Below, piece by piece: positions 16,200 through 28,268 of a stretch of 64,000 bases of DNA (position 1 is the first letter of the stretch; the number at the start of each line of letters is the position of its first letter). The position numbers and the translations under genes are program-made. The notes beneath the pieces were generated by a model. That model did not search any database. It had not been told where the DNA came from and worked only from the letters and a program-made list of their open reading frames with translations. Source of the DNA: Anaeromyces robustus (Eukaryota; Neocallimastigomycota; Neocallimastigomycetes; Neocallimastigales; Neocallimastigaceae); the NCBI GenBank assembly GCA_002104895.1, contig MCFG01000027.1, positions 238,168-302,167 of the forward strand, in the 5' to 3' direction.

Positions 16200-17067
16200 T
16201 TCTCTATGTATTTTATTTATTTATATTTTATTTATTTTTATTAATTTTTTTTTTTTTTTAAATTTATTATCAAATAAATTTTTGTTATATTTATATTTAT
16301 TTTATTTTTTTATTATAAAAAAAAAAAAAAATACTAATATAATAAAAGAAGATAACATATAAAAAAAAAAAAAGTAAAGAAACTATACTTTTTTTTTTTG
16401 TTAATAATATTATATTAGTTAAAACAATTAAATTGTTTTGTATTGTTATCCTTTTTTTTTTTTTTTTTATTCAACATTTTTTTTTATCCTTTTCTTCTTA
16501 AAATTTGGAATATATTTGAATTTTTATTGCTTCTTTTTTTAAATAATAATAATTATATTTTATATCTATATTTATTTTTTTTTTTATAGAAAAAAAAAAG
16601 TAATTTGTTTGTTCGTTTTGTTATTCTGTTTTGAATTTTTTTTTTTTTTTTTTTTTTTTGTTTTATTTTTATTTTGTTTTGTTTTGTTTTTATTTTGTTT
16701 TGTTTTGTTTTATTTTTTTTTTCTTGTTTTTTGTTTTTTATTTTTTTTTTCTTGTTTTTTGTTTTTTATTTTTTTTTTCTTGTTTTTTGTTTTTTGTTTT
16801 TTTTTTCTTGTTTTTTTTTTTTTTTTTTTTTTTTTTTTATTTTTTTGTTTTTTAAAAAATTTGAGTTTTGTTTTATCGCTTTTTGATATATTTCTTAAAA
16901 TCGCATTAATCTTTATTTTTAATTGTTTGATAAAAAAAAAAAGGAAAAAAAAGTTTAATGAAAAAAAGTATATATGAAATATGAAAAAAAGTAAAATAAA
17001 TAAAGTATTAAAAAAAAAAAAAAAAAACTATAAATAAAAAGTTAATGCAATAATAATAATTGTAGTA

Positions 17068-17106
<39 letters not shown>

Positions 17107-17383
17107 TTTTTTGATTGTAATAAAAATTTGAAATATATAACATTCCAAATCCTAGAAATTCTAAAAGGAAGAAAAGGAAATATAAAATTAAGAAAATAAT
17201 CAAATGCTATTTAATTAAATAATTAAATAAATAAAAAAAAGAAAAAAAAAAAGATTGATATATTTGATAATTTTTTATATTATCTATTATATATAAATAT
17301 TTTAAAATAATAAATATCTAATTCATTATTTTAAAATAAATAATATAATTATTCCTTTTAAGTTGTTATTTAATAATATTTTA

Positions 17384-17419
<36 letters not shown>

Positions 17420-17648
17420 TTATTATAATGAATATCTAATTCATTACTATTAATATATATAATATAATCTACTTTAAATAGTTAGTAAATTTAATTATTA
17501 CTTATACTATTATTATTATTACTATTATTATTATTATTATATTATTATTATATTATTATTATTATTATTAAGTTTTTTATTTATTTATTTTTTTTTTATA
17601 AAAAAAAAAATTTTTAAATATCTTTTAAAAAAATAAAAAAAAAAGATA

Positions 17649-17679
<31 letters not shown>

Positions 17680-17965
17680 CTAAATTTTAATTTTAATGAA
17701 TACTTTATTATTTACTTATCTATTATGATTCGAATAATGCATTAATATTATTATAAATATGAATGTTTTAAGAAAAAAAAAATTTATTAATGGGTTTAAG
17801 AAATTTTAATTGTTATATTTTAAAAAAATAATAATGATAAAGCTTATTTGTTTGTTGTTGTTTTTTTTTTTTTTGCTTTTTAAATATATTTAGATTTAAA
17901 TTTAGATTTTAGATTTTATAAATAAATATCCATTTATATTTATATATATAAATATATATTTAAAT
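16098..17965. other. Intergenic, extreme poly-T and trinucleotide repeats
   Basis: It includes T runs, a ~25-30 bp tandem unit of the type T(n)-CTTG-T6-G-T6 at about 16725-16815, AAT tracts at about 17075-17103, and ATT tracts near 17385-17420 and 17505-17570. No supported gene. Confidence 0.6.
16630..16845. repeat. T-rich tandem repeat (TTTTG / CTTGTTTTTTG units)
   Basis: About 215 bp of T with regularly spaced G and C. The first part is TTTTG-type pentamers; the second part is about three copies of a ~28-bp T/CTTG unit. All three plus-strand frames are open purely because of composition. Confidence 0.85.
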
Positions 17966-20900
17966 CTAGTAATATCCATTATCTGGTACACATTGAGAAT
18001 AATAGTCACTATATTTTTTACATATTGAACCCTTTTCACAACAAGATGGTCCAAGAATTCCATTTTCATCACATTGATTCCATAATGTAGCACAATTTGT
18101 TGGTTCTGGAGTTTTAGTGGTGGTTGTAGTTGTAGTTGTAGTTGTTTTTTTAGTTGTGGTAGTAGTAGTAGTAGTAGTGGTAGTAGTAGTAGTAGAAGTA
18201 GGAACATTAGAAATATTTTCTACTATACCACACCATTGACCATCTTCAATACCCCATTTACCATCACTATCAGTTTCGTAAACTGGAGTATTTGGATCTT
18301 GACAACACTTATATCCTTTAGCTTCTGCCCAACATTGTTCTGGTTCTGGTTCTGGAGTTGGAGTTGGAGTTGGAGTTTGTTGAGGTTTATTATCTGTTAA
18401 AATTAAACCACACTTTGTACCATCAGGTTCCTTACCCCATGGACCATTACTATCTTCTTTGTAATATTTAGCATTTTCACTACAACATTCATATCCATAT
18501 CTTTTTGCCCAACATTTTGGATCAACCATAATACCACACCATCTTCCATTAAGATAATTCCAATCACCATCTACATCATTGTATATACTTTTAACATTGT
18601 CTCCTAAACAACATTGATAACCTTAAAATAAAATGAAATAAAATAAAATAAAAAAAAAAAATAAAATAATATATATAAAATGTAAATATATTATTATTAT
18701 GATTATTATGCTTATTATTATGATTTATGTTATTTTTTTAAAAAAATATTTTTATTTTTATTTATATAAATAAATAAATATATATATATACCTAATTTGT
18801 ATGCCCAACACTAATATAAAATATAAATATTATATTATTTTTTTTTTTAAAAAAAAAAAAAAAAATAAAAATAAAAATTAAAAAAAAATATTAATAAATA
18901 TTTTATTATTTATATAAATTTAAATTATATATATTTTTGATATTTTTAATTAATAAAAGTATGTTACTTACATTATATGGAATAACATAATCAGTTTCAA
19001 TTGGATTCTTATCATATGGAATATCTTCTTCAGCAATTCCACACCAATCATTTTCATATCCCCATTTACCATCTTTATCTTCATATAATACTTCTTTAGA
19101 TTCTTTACATAATGGATAACCTATAATATTATTAATTAATTTTTAATAAAAATATTTTTTATATTAGAAAAATTTTAACAAATGTATTTATATTTAAATT
19201 TAAAAGTATCATATTATCATATATATATAATATATATATAATATAATAATATTTAATAGTAATATTTACCTAATTTTTTAGACCAATTCTACAATAATAA
19301 TAAAAATATTTAATAAATAAATTTATATATATTTTATTATTAAAAAAAATTATAATTTAAGTATAAAAATATAAAATAGTTAATAAATAAGTTTATATAT
19401 TAATTATTAAAATAAATTTAAAAATTTAAATTGCAATTAAACTAAATATTCAATTAATTATTAAAAAAAAAAATAATTTTTTTTTTTTTTTTTACAATAT
19501 ATATTAATTATTATAATTATAATTTACCGTTTCTGGTTTTTCGAAAATGTATGGACCATCAAGATGACGAAGAGTATCCACTTCAAAAGTATTAATAATC
19601 ATTTTAGCTTTACCATCTTCCTTTTTGAAATCTATAGTACCAAAGGAAGAGGTATAAGTTTGATTAAAGTAACTAAGATAATCATCGATTTCATCATTGT
19701 AACCATAAAGCTTACTACCAGTAGAACAATTTGCAGTAATAAAGAAAGTACCTTTATTACCTTCATTAGTAACATTTTTCTCTAATTTTTGAAGATCATA
19801 CTTTTTCTTCAATTTACTACTTTTTTGTTCATTAAAAGTAACAAAATGAGAGGTGGAATAAATATGATCATGTCCATTAATGGCAAGGTCAAATTTATAT
19901 TTAGTAAAAAGTTCAGTTAAACATGGTCTTAAGAAATCAGTGACAGATTCTTCTTGAGAATGACACCAACCACTACTATAAATATCATGATGGAATAAAG
20001 CAATACGCCAATCCGTATCTGGATATTTATTATAGGCTCTTCTCATAACTTCTTGATAATCTTCACAAAAACCGAAATTAGTTTCTAATACAACTACAAG
20101 AATATTATTATGTTTAAAGAAATAACTATATCCTGGTGCAATTTGTGGTTCAATTGGAGTATCATATGGATTTGGTACATTATAATGTAAATTAAAGGTA
20201 TCTAATCTTGATTCATGATTACCAATAGCTTCAGCAATTGGAACTTGTTTTAATTTTTCTGGTAAAAAGAAAGCAGCATATTGTTCTTCTTGAATATCAA
20301 TATCATATTCTGATTTTCTATTTCCATCATAATCAATTTGATCCCCAGCTGATAATATTAAACTTGGTTTAACAGTTTTTTCGAATATTTTATAAATTGT
20401 CATATTCCAATTAAAAGCATCATTTCTTGTTGCTTCTTCTATACTTAATGTATCTTTAAAGTTCTTTTCATATGGAATATGTCCTGCAGAACCACCAATT
20501 TGTGGATCACCAAGGAAGGCTACTGTGAAATTATCAGGATCATAAGTTTTAAATTCAACAGGTTTTTCCCATTCTCCATCCATATATACTTGATAATAAT
20601 AAGTTTTATTACGTTCTAAACCAGAAACAGTTACTCTATTAATCATATAACCTTGTTTTCTGATATATTTACTTCTATTACGTACTAAATCACCTTCAAA
20701 TTCAATTGGATTAGACATTTTTTTATCAGTACTTAAACGAACTTTTGGATATGATTTACCAACTGAATACCAAGCAAAATTAAGCATAGATTCATCTTCT
20801 CCAGGAAAAACTGAGACACCTTTAAAATTATATTTATATTCTTTATCCCATTTTTCTTTGAAATCTTCCCATTGATTTTTTGTAGCAACATATTTTGAAC

Positions 20901-21709
20901 GGTCATTCCAAGCACTATGATAACCTTTAATACCACAAATGACACCATTTTCATTACCACTGTATATATTAAAATAATAATTAATTAATATTATATATAT
21001 TAAAATAATAATTAATTAATATTATATATATCAAATAAAATAAAATAAAATAAAATAAAATAAAATAAAATAAAATAAAATAAAATAAAATAAAATAAAA
21101 TAAAATAGAGTAAAATAGAATAAAATAAAATAAAATACTTACTATCTTCCATCCATATCGAAAGATATTACTTCTGTATCAGGATTCTTACAACATGGTA
21201 TTCTACTATCTAAAATTATTTATAGAATTTTTTTTTTTTTTTTTTTTTTTTGTGAATTTTTTGAAATAATATAAAAAATATTTAAATTAGAATGAATTAT
21301 TATATAATATAAATAATTTAAAATTAAAATGAAATATTATATAATATAAATAATTTAAAATTTGAATGAATTATTATATAATATAAATAATTTAAAATTT
21401 TGAATGAATTATTATATAATATAAATAATTTAAAATTTTGAATGAATTATTATATAATATTATTTTTATTTTTTGGTTTAATTGTTGGAGTTTTATAGTT
21501 ATTTTATTTTATTTTATTTTATTTTATTTTATTTTATTATTACCTATAAGATTAGTGAAACAGTAATTATCTGGTAATTCAGGAGTAAATACTTTTAATT
21601 CTGGTGGTAAATTTTTTTCCTGGGGTAAGGCATTATTTTTATAAGGATTTAAAGATTTACCAAATGAATTTGAAATTAATAAAGATAAAATAAATGCGAT
21701 TCTTTTCAT
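17966..21709 (-). CDS. Secreted dockerin- and CBM1-bearing metallophosphatase, paralogue 2
   Basis: Model: complement(17966..18621, 18792..18810, 18972..19120, 19270..19288, 19528..20959, 21143..21209, 21544..21709), 835 aa, frame-perfect. Signal peptide; N-terminal dockerin-like unit beginning CF rather than CW; Fn3/PapN-like region; metallophosphatase with GDPQIGG, LSAGDQID, IGNHES, FHHDIYS and NGHDHIYS. Then four C-terminal dockerin units: a variant starting NWSKKLGYPLC, then CWAYKLGYQCC, CWAKRYGYECC and CWAEAKGYKCC. A Pro-Thr-Pro-Glu linker and a Thr/Lys-rich linker lead to a C-terminal CBM1 (cysteine pattern with SCCEKG and YYSQC). The CBM1 suggests the enzyme is held at cellulose as well as, or instead of, on the scaffold. 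Same exon plan as the gene at 4101-7477, including two 19-nt microexons. Substrate unknown. Confidence 0.85.
18792..18810 (-). other. 19-nt dockerin microexon (CWAYKLG)
   Basis: Minus strand: ATATTAG, 19 nt, GTATAT. It encodes CWAYKL and one base of Gly; the next exon starts GT-TAT-CAA-TGT-TGT. Confidence 0.8.
19270..19288 (-). other. 19-nt dockerin microexon with Cys-to-Asn change (NWSKKLG)
   Basis: Minus strand: ATTGTAG, 19 nt, GTAAAT. The codon that is TGT (Cys) in the other microexons is AAT (Asn) here. The following exon also has Leu-Cys in place of the Cys-Cys pair. Confidence 0.8.
21031..21137. repeat. (TAAAA)n pentanucleotide repeat in an intron
   Basis: About 100 bp of TAAAA units in the intron 20960-21142 of phosphatase paralogue 2, with two TAGAG/TAGAA variants near the end. 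Confidence 0.95.
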
Positions 21710-22654
21710 TTTTATTTTTTTTAATATAATAAATATTCTTTTTCTTTTTCTATTATTTTATTTTATTTTATTTGTTGTTTTATTTTTTAATTTAATTCTT
21801 AATTCTGTTTTTATTTTATTTGTCTTATTATTTGTCTTTTTTTTATTTTTATTTTTATTTTTATTTTTATTTTTTTTATAATTATTTTTAATGATTTTTC
21901 TTTTATATTATTTTAATATTATTTATTCATTAATAATTAAAATTCTTTTATAAATATTATTTAGTTATTTTTAATATAATATAAATTATATTAATTTATT
22001 ATATTCTTTCAAAGAATTATTCTATTTTATTTTATTTTTTATTTTATTTTATTTTTTTTATCTTTTTAAATATTAATTAATTTTTATATAAATATATTAT
22101 TATTACTTTTTATAAATTTCATAAAAATATATTTATAATTCTATAATTTTTTTTAAGTATATATTACTAAAAAAAAAACTATTTTATTTATTAGATAATC
22201 AATTATTTTTTTTTATTAAAAAAAAAATAACAATAGTTTTTTTATATAATTAATAAATTTGAAATGATTTTTATATATTATTTATATAATAAACAATATA
22301 CAAATTACTTTTTATTAATAATGAATATAAAAGAAAAAGAATAATAATTAAAAAAAAAAAAAAAAAAAAATAGTTTAAAAAACTTTTAAGTTCTTTTATA
22401 CTAAATTGAATAGTAAAAAAAAAATTAATTTTTTTAAATGAATAAGTGGAAAATTCTTTAAAGTTTTAATATAGGTTAAATATATGGAATATTAAATATA
22501 TTATAAAAATAAATGAATAAATAAATAAAATAAATAAATAAAATAATTTTGTGATTAATATAAATGATTATTCATTTATATTAATAAATAAATATTATTT
22601 ATTTACTTATTTATTTATTTATTCATTTATTCATTTATTTATTTATTTATTAAT

Positions 22655-22689
<35 letters not shown>

Positions 22690-22710
22690 TTCATTTATTC
22701 GTTTATTCAT

Positions 22711-22741
<31 letters not shown>

Positions 22742-25700
22742 TTCATTTATTTATTTATTTATTTATTTATATTGTTTTTTTTTATATCATTAGAAAAATA
22801 AAAAAAAAATTATTAATTTATATTATATTAAATTAATATATAAAATATATATCTAATATAATTAATATATTCTATGAAGTATATTACACTGTATTGAAGT
22901 TCCCATATATTAAAATTTATAATTAAAAATTTATTATAAATATATCATCTAAAATTCTATAAGTTGAAATAATATAATATTCATACTTTTATGATACTAT
23001 GATACACAAAAAAAAAAAAAATGAAAATAAATTAAATATTAAATAATAAACCTTTTAGAAAATTAAATTTTATTTATGATAAACAATATTAAAATTGATA
23101 CAATTGAATATGACATAATCATTATACATATTACAATTAATTGTATAATATATTGTAAAACTTAAATTATTATAAATATGATTTTTAATTTATTTTTATT
23201 GTTACACAATACTTTATGCATAATGAAAAGTTTATTTTTAATTTTTTTTCTCTAAATACTAATGATGTATTGACATTGATAGTTTTATTAATTATAATTA
23301 ATTATTTTAACTATTTGATTTTTATTTTATTAATAATTAATAGAAGAAAAATAAAATAAATAGTTATAATATATATTATATTATATTATATAATATATAA
23401 TATGATAAATGATCTTTAATACCCATGAAAATATAATAAAACTAAATTTATTTTTAAAGATAGATATAAATTATTATTAATAAAGTGTTGAATAACATCT
23501 TTTTATTATAATAAAAATATTAATAATCACAATATAAAATTAACAATTAATAATGATAAAAGATATTTGTATTTTTTTTGTCCTTTCATCTATAATTATA
23601 GGCAGTAAAGTATATAATTCTATATAATATAAAATAGAATGGTGGGAGTTTACAAAATAATTATTATTAATAGAATTATTTATTCTTTTTTTTTTTATGA
23701 TTAGAATCATACATTAAATAATAAATTAAAAAAGAATCTAGGCTTTATAAAATAAATTATTAAAAGCAAGATATTCCTTTAATAATTTTATTTAATTTAT
23801 ATTTATTTATATATATATATATAATTAATAAGATTAATAAATATAAATTAGGATAAAAGATAGAAATAAATAAATAAAAAAAGAATTTTCAAAACTCATA
23901 TAATAAATATAAATATAAATATAAATTAAAATTTATAAAAAATTTATTTATACAAATTTAATGAATTTATTTATTTATTTATTTATTTATTTTATTTTAT
24001 TTATTATTTATTTATTTAAATGATTATTTATTTATTCATTTATTTATTTAATTAATATATTTTAAATATTAAATAGTTTAAATTGTTATTTAATTCAAAT
24101 TATTAAACATCTTTAATTTAAGGAGATTTTAAGAAATATGAATAAATCCTGTCATTCTATTTTACCTGTCATCTTTTTTTTTTTTTTTTTTAAAAAAATT
24201 CTATATTATTTGTTAGCCAATCAAAATTGAGAATAACCCGTTAAAATGGTTCTGTCTAAAAAAAGAAAAAGAAATAATTTTATAATTTTATAATTTAAAA
24301 TTACATACAAATATAACAAATATACAAATATACAAATATTATTTTATAATATTTTATTATATATATTATATATTATATTTTATATATTTTATTATATAAT
24401 AATAGTTATTAATAATAATAAATTTAAATAATTATTTATTTTTAAATTTTTAAATAATAAATATTTATTTTGTCTCAATATGATCATGTGATTAATATAT
24501 ATTATTATATATTATTTATTATTATTAATTAATTTTTTTTGATTTGGTCACAAACAAACATAAAACAATTGAAACGTTCCACATTACAGAAATATTAAGA
24601 AATGTTATAAGATTTAGGATTATGGATGATGATAAAGTTAGTTAATAATAATAATTCTAAAAACAAAAAGGTTAAAATGTGTTGAGGTCAATAAATAAAA
24701 TAAAACATTTTCATTTATATGATAATAATATATAATAATATATATTTTCAACCATCTACCAAACAATATTTTTAAATATAACATAAAATAAAAAATTAAA
24801 GTTTATTTATTAATTTACATTATCATTTTATCATTTTATTATTTTTCACTATTTTACTATTATTTTATGTCAATACTTATAAATTTTTAACTTTATCAAT
24901 TATATATATTATTTAAATATATATAATTGATAAAATTTATTAAATAATTAAATAATTAAATAATATATAAAAATATTTATAATAAATAATTTTTATTTAT
25001 TTTTATATATTATTTAATTATTTAATTATTTAATTATTTATTATTAATTAAAGTTTTATATTCAAATATTTTAATTTATGATTTATAAATTAAAAAAAAA
25101 GACAAAAAAAAAAAAAAAAGGGAAATGCTGAAGTATTGCTGAATGGAATAAAAAATTAATTTATATTATATTTATATAAATTATAAATATATAAATTATA
25201 TAAATATTATATTATATTTATAATTTATAATTTATAAAATAAAAATAAAAAAAAAAAATATCCAAAATTAGTAAATACAAAAAAAAAAAAAATTGTGTTC
25301 AAGTGAAAAAAAGAAAAAGAAAAAAAAGAAAATGAAAAAAGAAAAAGAAAAAAGAAAACCTAGAAAAGAATAAAATATTGATAATGGAATATTAATTAAG
25401 TCATTAATTACTTAATAAGAATTTATTATATTATAATATTTTTTTTTTAATTTTTTATAATATTATAAGTATATTTAGTATTACTAATTATAATTACTAT
25501 TTGATTTGTTCTATTAATTATTCTATTATTTTTGTCAAATTTATGCAATATGTGATATTAACATTAAAAAAAAAAATTACAATACTTATACTAGTTTTTA
25601 TTTCTTGATTTTGATTTTGATTTTTTTTATTTGTTTTTTTATTTGTATTTTATGTTATAAAATTTTGTAATTGGGTTAAAAATCATTTGTGTAATTAAAT

Positions 25701-26180
25701 ATAATTAAAATAAAAAGACCTTAAATAAATAATAAATAAATAATAAAATAATAAAATAATAATAAAATATTATTATTAATTTAAATATATAATCATTTCA
25801 TATTTGGGTCAAAAAAAAAAAAAAAAAAAAGTTGTGTAATCATATTATTTATAATTAATATTTTAAGAATATTTAATATAAAAAAAAAAAAAAAAAAAAA
25901 AAAAAGTTGTATGATCAATTTTTTTTTTTCAATAATTATTATAAAACTTAACATACATTATTATTTATTAATATTTATTATAAAAAAGAACTACAATTAA
26001 CTCTAATAATAAATATAAATAATAATAATAAAATATAATATTTAATAATATTCATTTTAATGAATAAAATTTTTAATAATAACATTTTTAAAAAATCATT
26101 TTTTTATTATTATTATTATTATTTTTATTAATATTTAATAAGCAATTATCATGGATAATTATAGTATGTAATTAAAACAT
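21710..26180. other. 4.5-kb intergenic region without recognisable genes
   Basis: Very AT-rich: TTTTA/TTTTTA runs, a TTTA/TTCA microsatellite at about 22596-22770, poly-A runs (25808-25830, 25880-25905) and several self-complementary AT stretches (for example 24880-25045). I see no coding frame above composition noise, no tRNA and no repeat shared with the rest of the window. Confidence 0.6.
22596..22770. repeat. (TTTA)n microsatellite
   Basis: About 175 bp of TTTA with scattered TTCA/TTAA variants. The open frame across it is a composition artefact. Confidence 0.95.
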
Positions 26181-26189
26181 TTATTTTTT

Positions 26190-26830
26190 TTTATTTTTAC
26201 TATAATTACAAAATTTCCATAAAGCACCATGTTCCATTAAATAATTTACTAATATTTTATGATTTAATGATTGTGCAATGGATAATGCTGTATTTTCATG
26301 ATTATCTTTCATCTATAAATTTGCTCCATGTTTCATATAAATTTCAACTCCATTACTGTTTCCATAATAACATGCTACCATTAATGGTGTTCTATCCATC
26401 TTCATTCGTTTCATTAATATCACATCTTATTTTAAGTATATAATCTAACATATCAACCTGCTGAAAGTCATAATTAGTGTACTTAAATATTTAGTATATG
26501 AAAATAATAATGATTCATTTTCATTATTTTTAATAAAAAAAAAAAAAATTTGGATGATATTTAAGTAATGTATTAATACATTTAAAAGATCCAAAATATT
26601 TACAATTATTAAAAATGCGGTTTCTCCTTTATTATTATTAACTATATTTATATCTGCTTCATAATTCATTAATAATTTTTACAATACTATCATTTCCCAC
26701 TCGAGAAGCAATATGTAAAGATGTTACAGTTCTTGTTGTTGTATTTTAAACATAATATTCTAGTATATAATTTTTATAAATATTATTTTCTATATTAAAA
26801 TTAATATATAAATTGGACAAAGTTCAACTC
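26190..26830 (-). pseudogene. Ankyrin-repeat pseudogene
   Basis: Translating minus gives clear ankyrin units in shifting frames: TPLMVACYYG, KHGAN, NTALSIAQSL, NYLMEHGAL, YEADIN, NNKGETAFL. They are broken by frameshifts (one just before TPLM near 26395), by an in-frame TAG after Gly-Ala-Asn-Leu near 26320, and by more disruptions near 26445-26600. No start codon or intact frame. It resembles the intact ankyrin gene at 28265-29500 in style but is clearly decayed. Confidence 0.65.
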
Positions 26831-26906
26831 TAAGATTTAAAATAATATTACTTAACTTATTTTTTAATCCATATTCTTTATTTAAAATTATAAAATATTA
26901 AATAAT

Positions 26907-28011
26907 CAATGATTATGATTATTACTACTAACATTTTCTAATCCTTTACCTTTTTCATCTTTATATATATAATCTTCAGGATTATATGATTTAATATATA
27001 GATATCCTCCACTCACTCTATATTCAAGTTTTACACCTGATTCTGATATAATATATATTCCTTTACCCTCTACATAACCTGTATTTTCAAAATCATCATT
27101 AAAAGTATTTGATGATTTTTTACCATATTAACATCTGTTAAAGTTAATGATTCTATTTTTGAGATATCAATCATATATTTAGAATTTTCATTATCATATT
27201 TTAACTTAAATGCATATATTTTACCATCTTCACTATCTTTAACAATAAAATGTAATATATTTTCATTACCGTTATTTTCTTTAATTAAAGTAAAATCTGT
27301 GTTTTCTTTAATACTTTTATAAATGGCATTTTTATCATAAAATAATTCATAACATTCTTTAGTATTAATACAATTTTCTCCTACATCTTTATATAAAGTA
27401 TATATTTCAGAATTTTCATCCATTAGAGTACTACCATTTTTATATATTTTTAATATATTATTACTATTTCCAGTAACACCATTCTTAATAAATTCTTTAA
27501 AATTATAATTATTATAATATTGATGTTCATTACTAATAAAATTTGGATTTTCTACTTTTCTATCATAAATAGACATAATATTTAATTCTTTGTCACTGTC
27601 AATTAATTGAATTCCAGTTAGCTTTCTAAATATATCTATATTTTCCATATGATTTTCAAATTCCGTTTCCAATCCATAAGATTCATCTTTATATCTATTA
27701 TATAATTCTGATACATATGAATCATTTAGATGTTCAATATATTTATAACCTAATCTATCACATACTATTATTTCAGCTAATTTATATAATTCCTTAAACC
27801 TTCTTTCAATTTCTTTCGTTTTTTCAGAATCAGTAGTATAAGTATTATCAGATTTAACCTCATTTAATTTTGGAATAATTTCAGTAATATCTTTAATATA
27901 TTTATTATTGTCAAAATTATTAATTTTTAAAGGTTTTTCATCTAAATCTTTAACTATATTACCATTATGATCACCAGCTGATAAAATTAATAAAGCTATC
28001 TGTAAATCCAA
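26907..28011 (-). pseudogene. Unrecognised ORF with one frameshift; start codon not found
   Basis: A 313-codon frame (27070-28011) with good amino-acid variety runs from a TTG, not an ATG; it stays open a little upstream, so the true start or an upstream exon is missing. At an A6 run near 27118-27123 the sense moves by one base and continues to a stop at 26907-26909. One deleted A would explain this, so it may be a sequencing error. The protein is charged, with no signal peptide or membrane segment, and contains LSAGDHNG near the N-terminus. I do not recognise a family. Its last codons (…Ser-Asn-Asn-His-Asn-His-stop) and 3' flank are almost identical to the end of the capping enzyme gene at 33342. 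Confidence 0.5.
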
Positions 28012-28146
28012 ATGATTGTATGAATTACAATCAACTTTAATAACTTTAATAATATTAATAATGATATAAAATATTTAGTAATATTCATTTTAATAAATAT
28101 TTTTCAATATTAATTTTTTTAAAAAAAAAAAAAAAATCATTTTATA

Positions 28147-28268
28147 ACCATTTTAATATTTTTTAAAATATTAATGGAATAAAAAAAAAAATAATTAATA
28201 CTCTACTCAATGTAATATTTTTTTAAAATATTAATAGAATAAAAAAAATAATTAATACTTTACTCTAC
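28147..28268. repeat. Tandem duplication of ~60 bp, 2 copies
   Basis: The unit runs TAATATTTTTTAAAATATTA, then [G/A]GAATAAAAAA, TAATTAATACT and TACTC, and is repeated once with a few differences. It abuts the 3' end of the ankyrin gene. Confidence 0.75.

Noticed and set aside
16609-16977. Phe/Leu/Cys-rich plus-strand ORFs
   Set aside because: All three frames open at once because the DNA is nearly all T; no codon bias or domain.
22551-22793. 80-codon ORF of Tyr/Leu/Phe/Ile
   Set aside because: It lies on a TTTA microsatellite.
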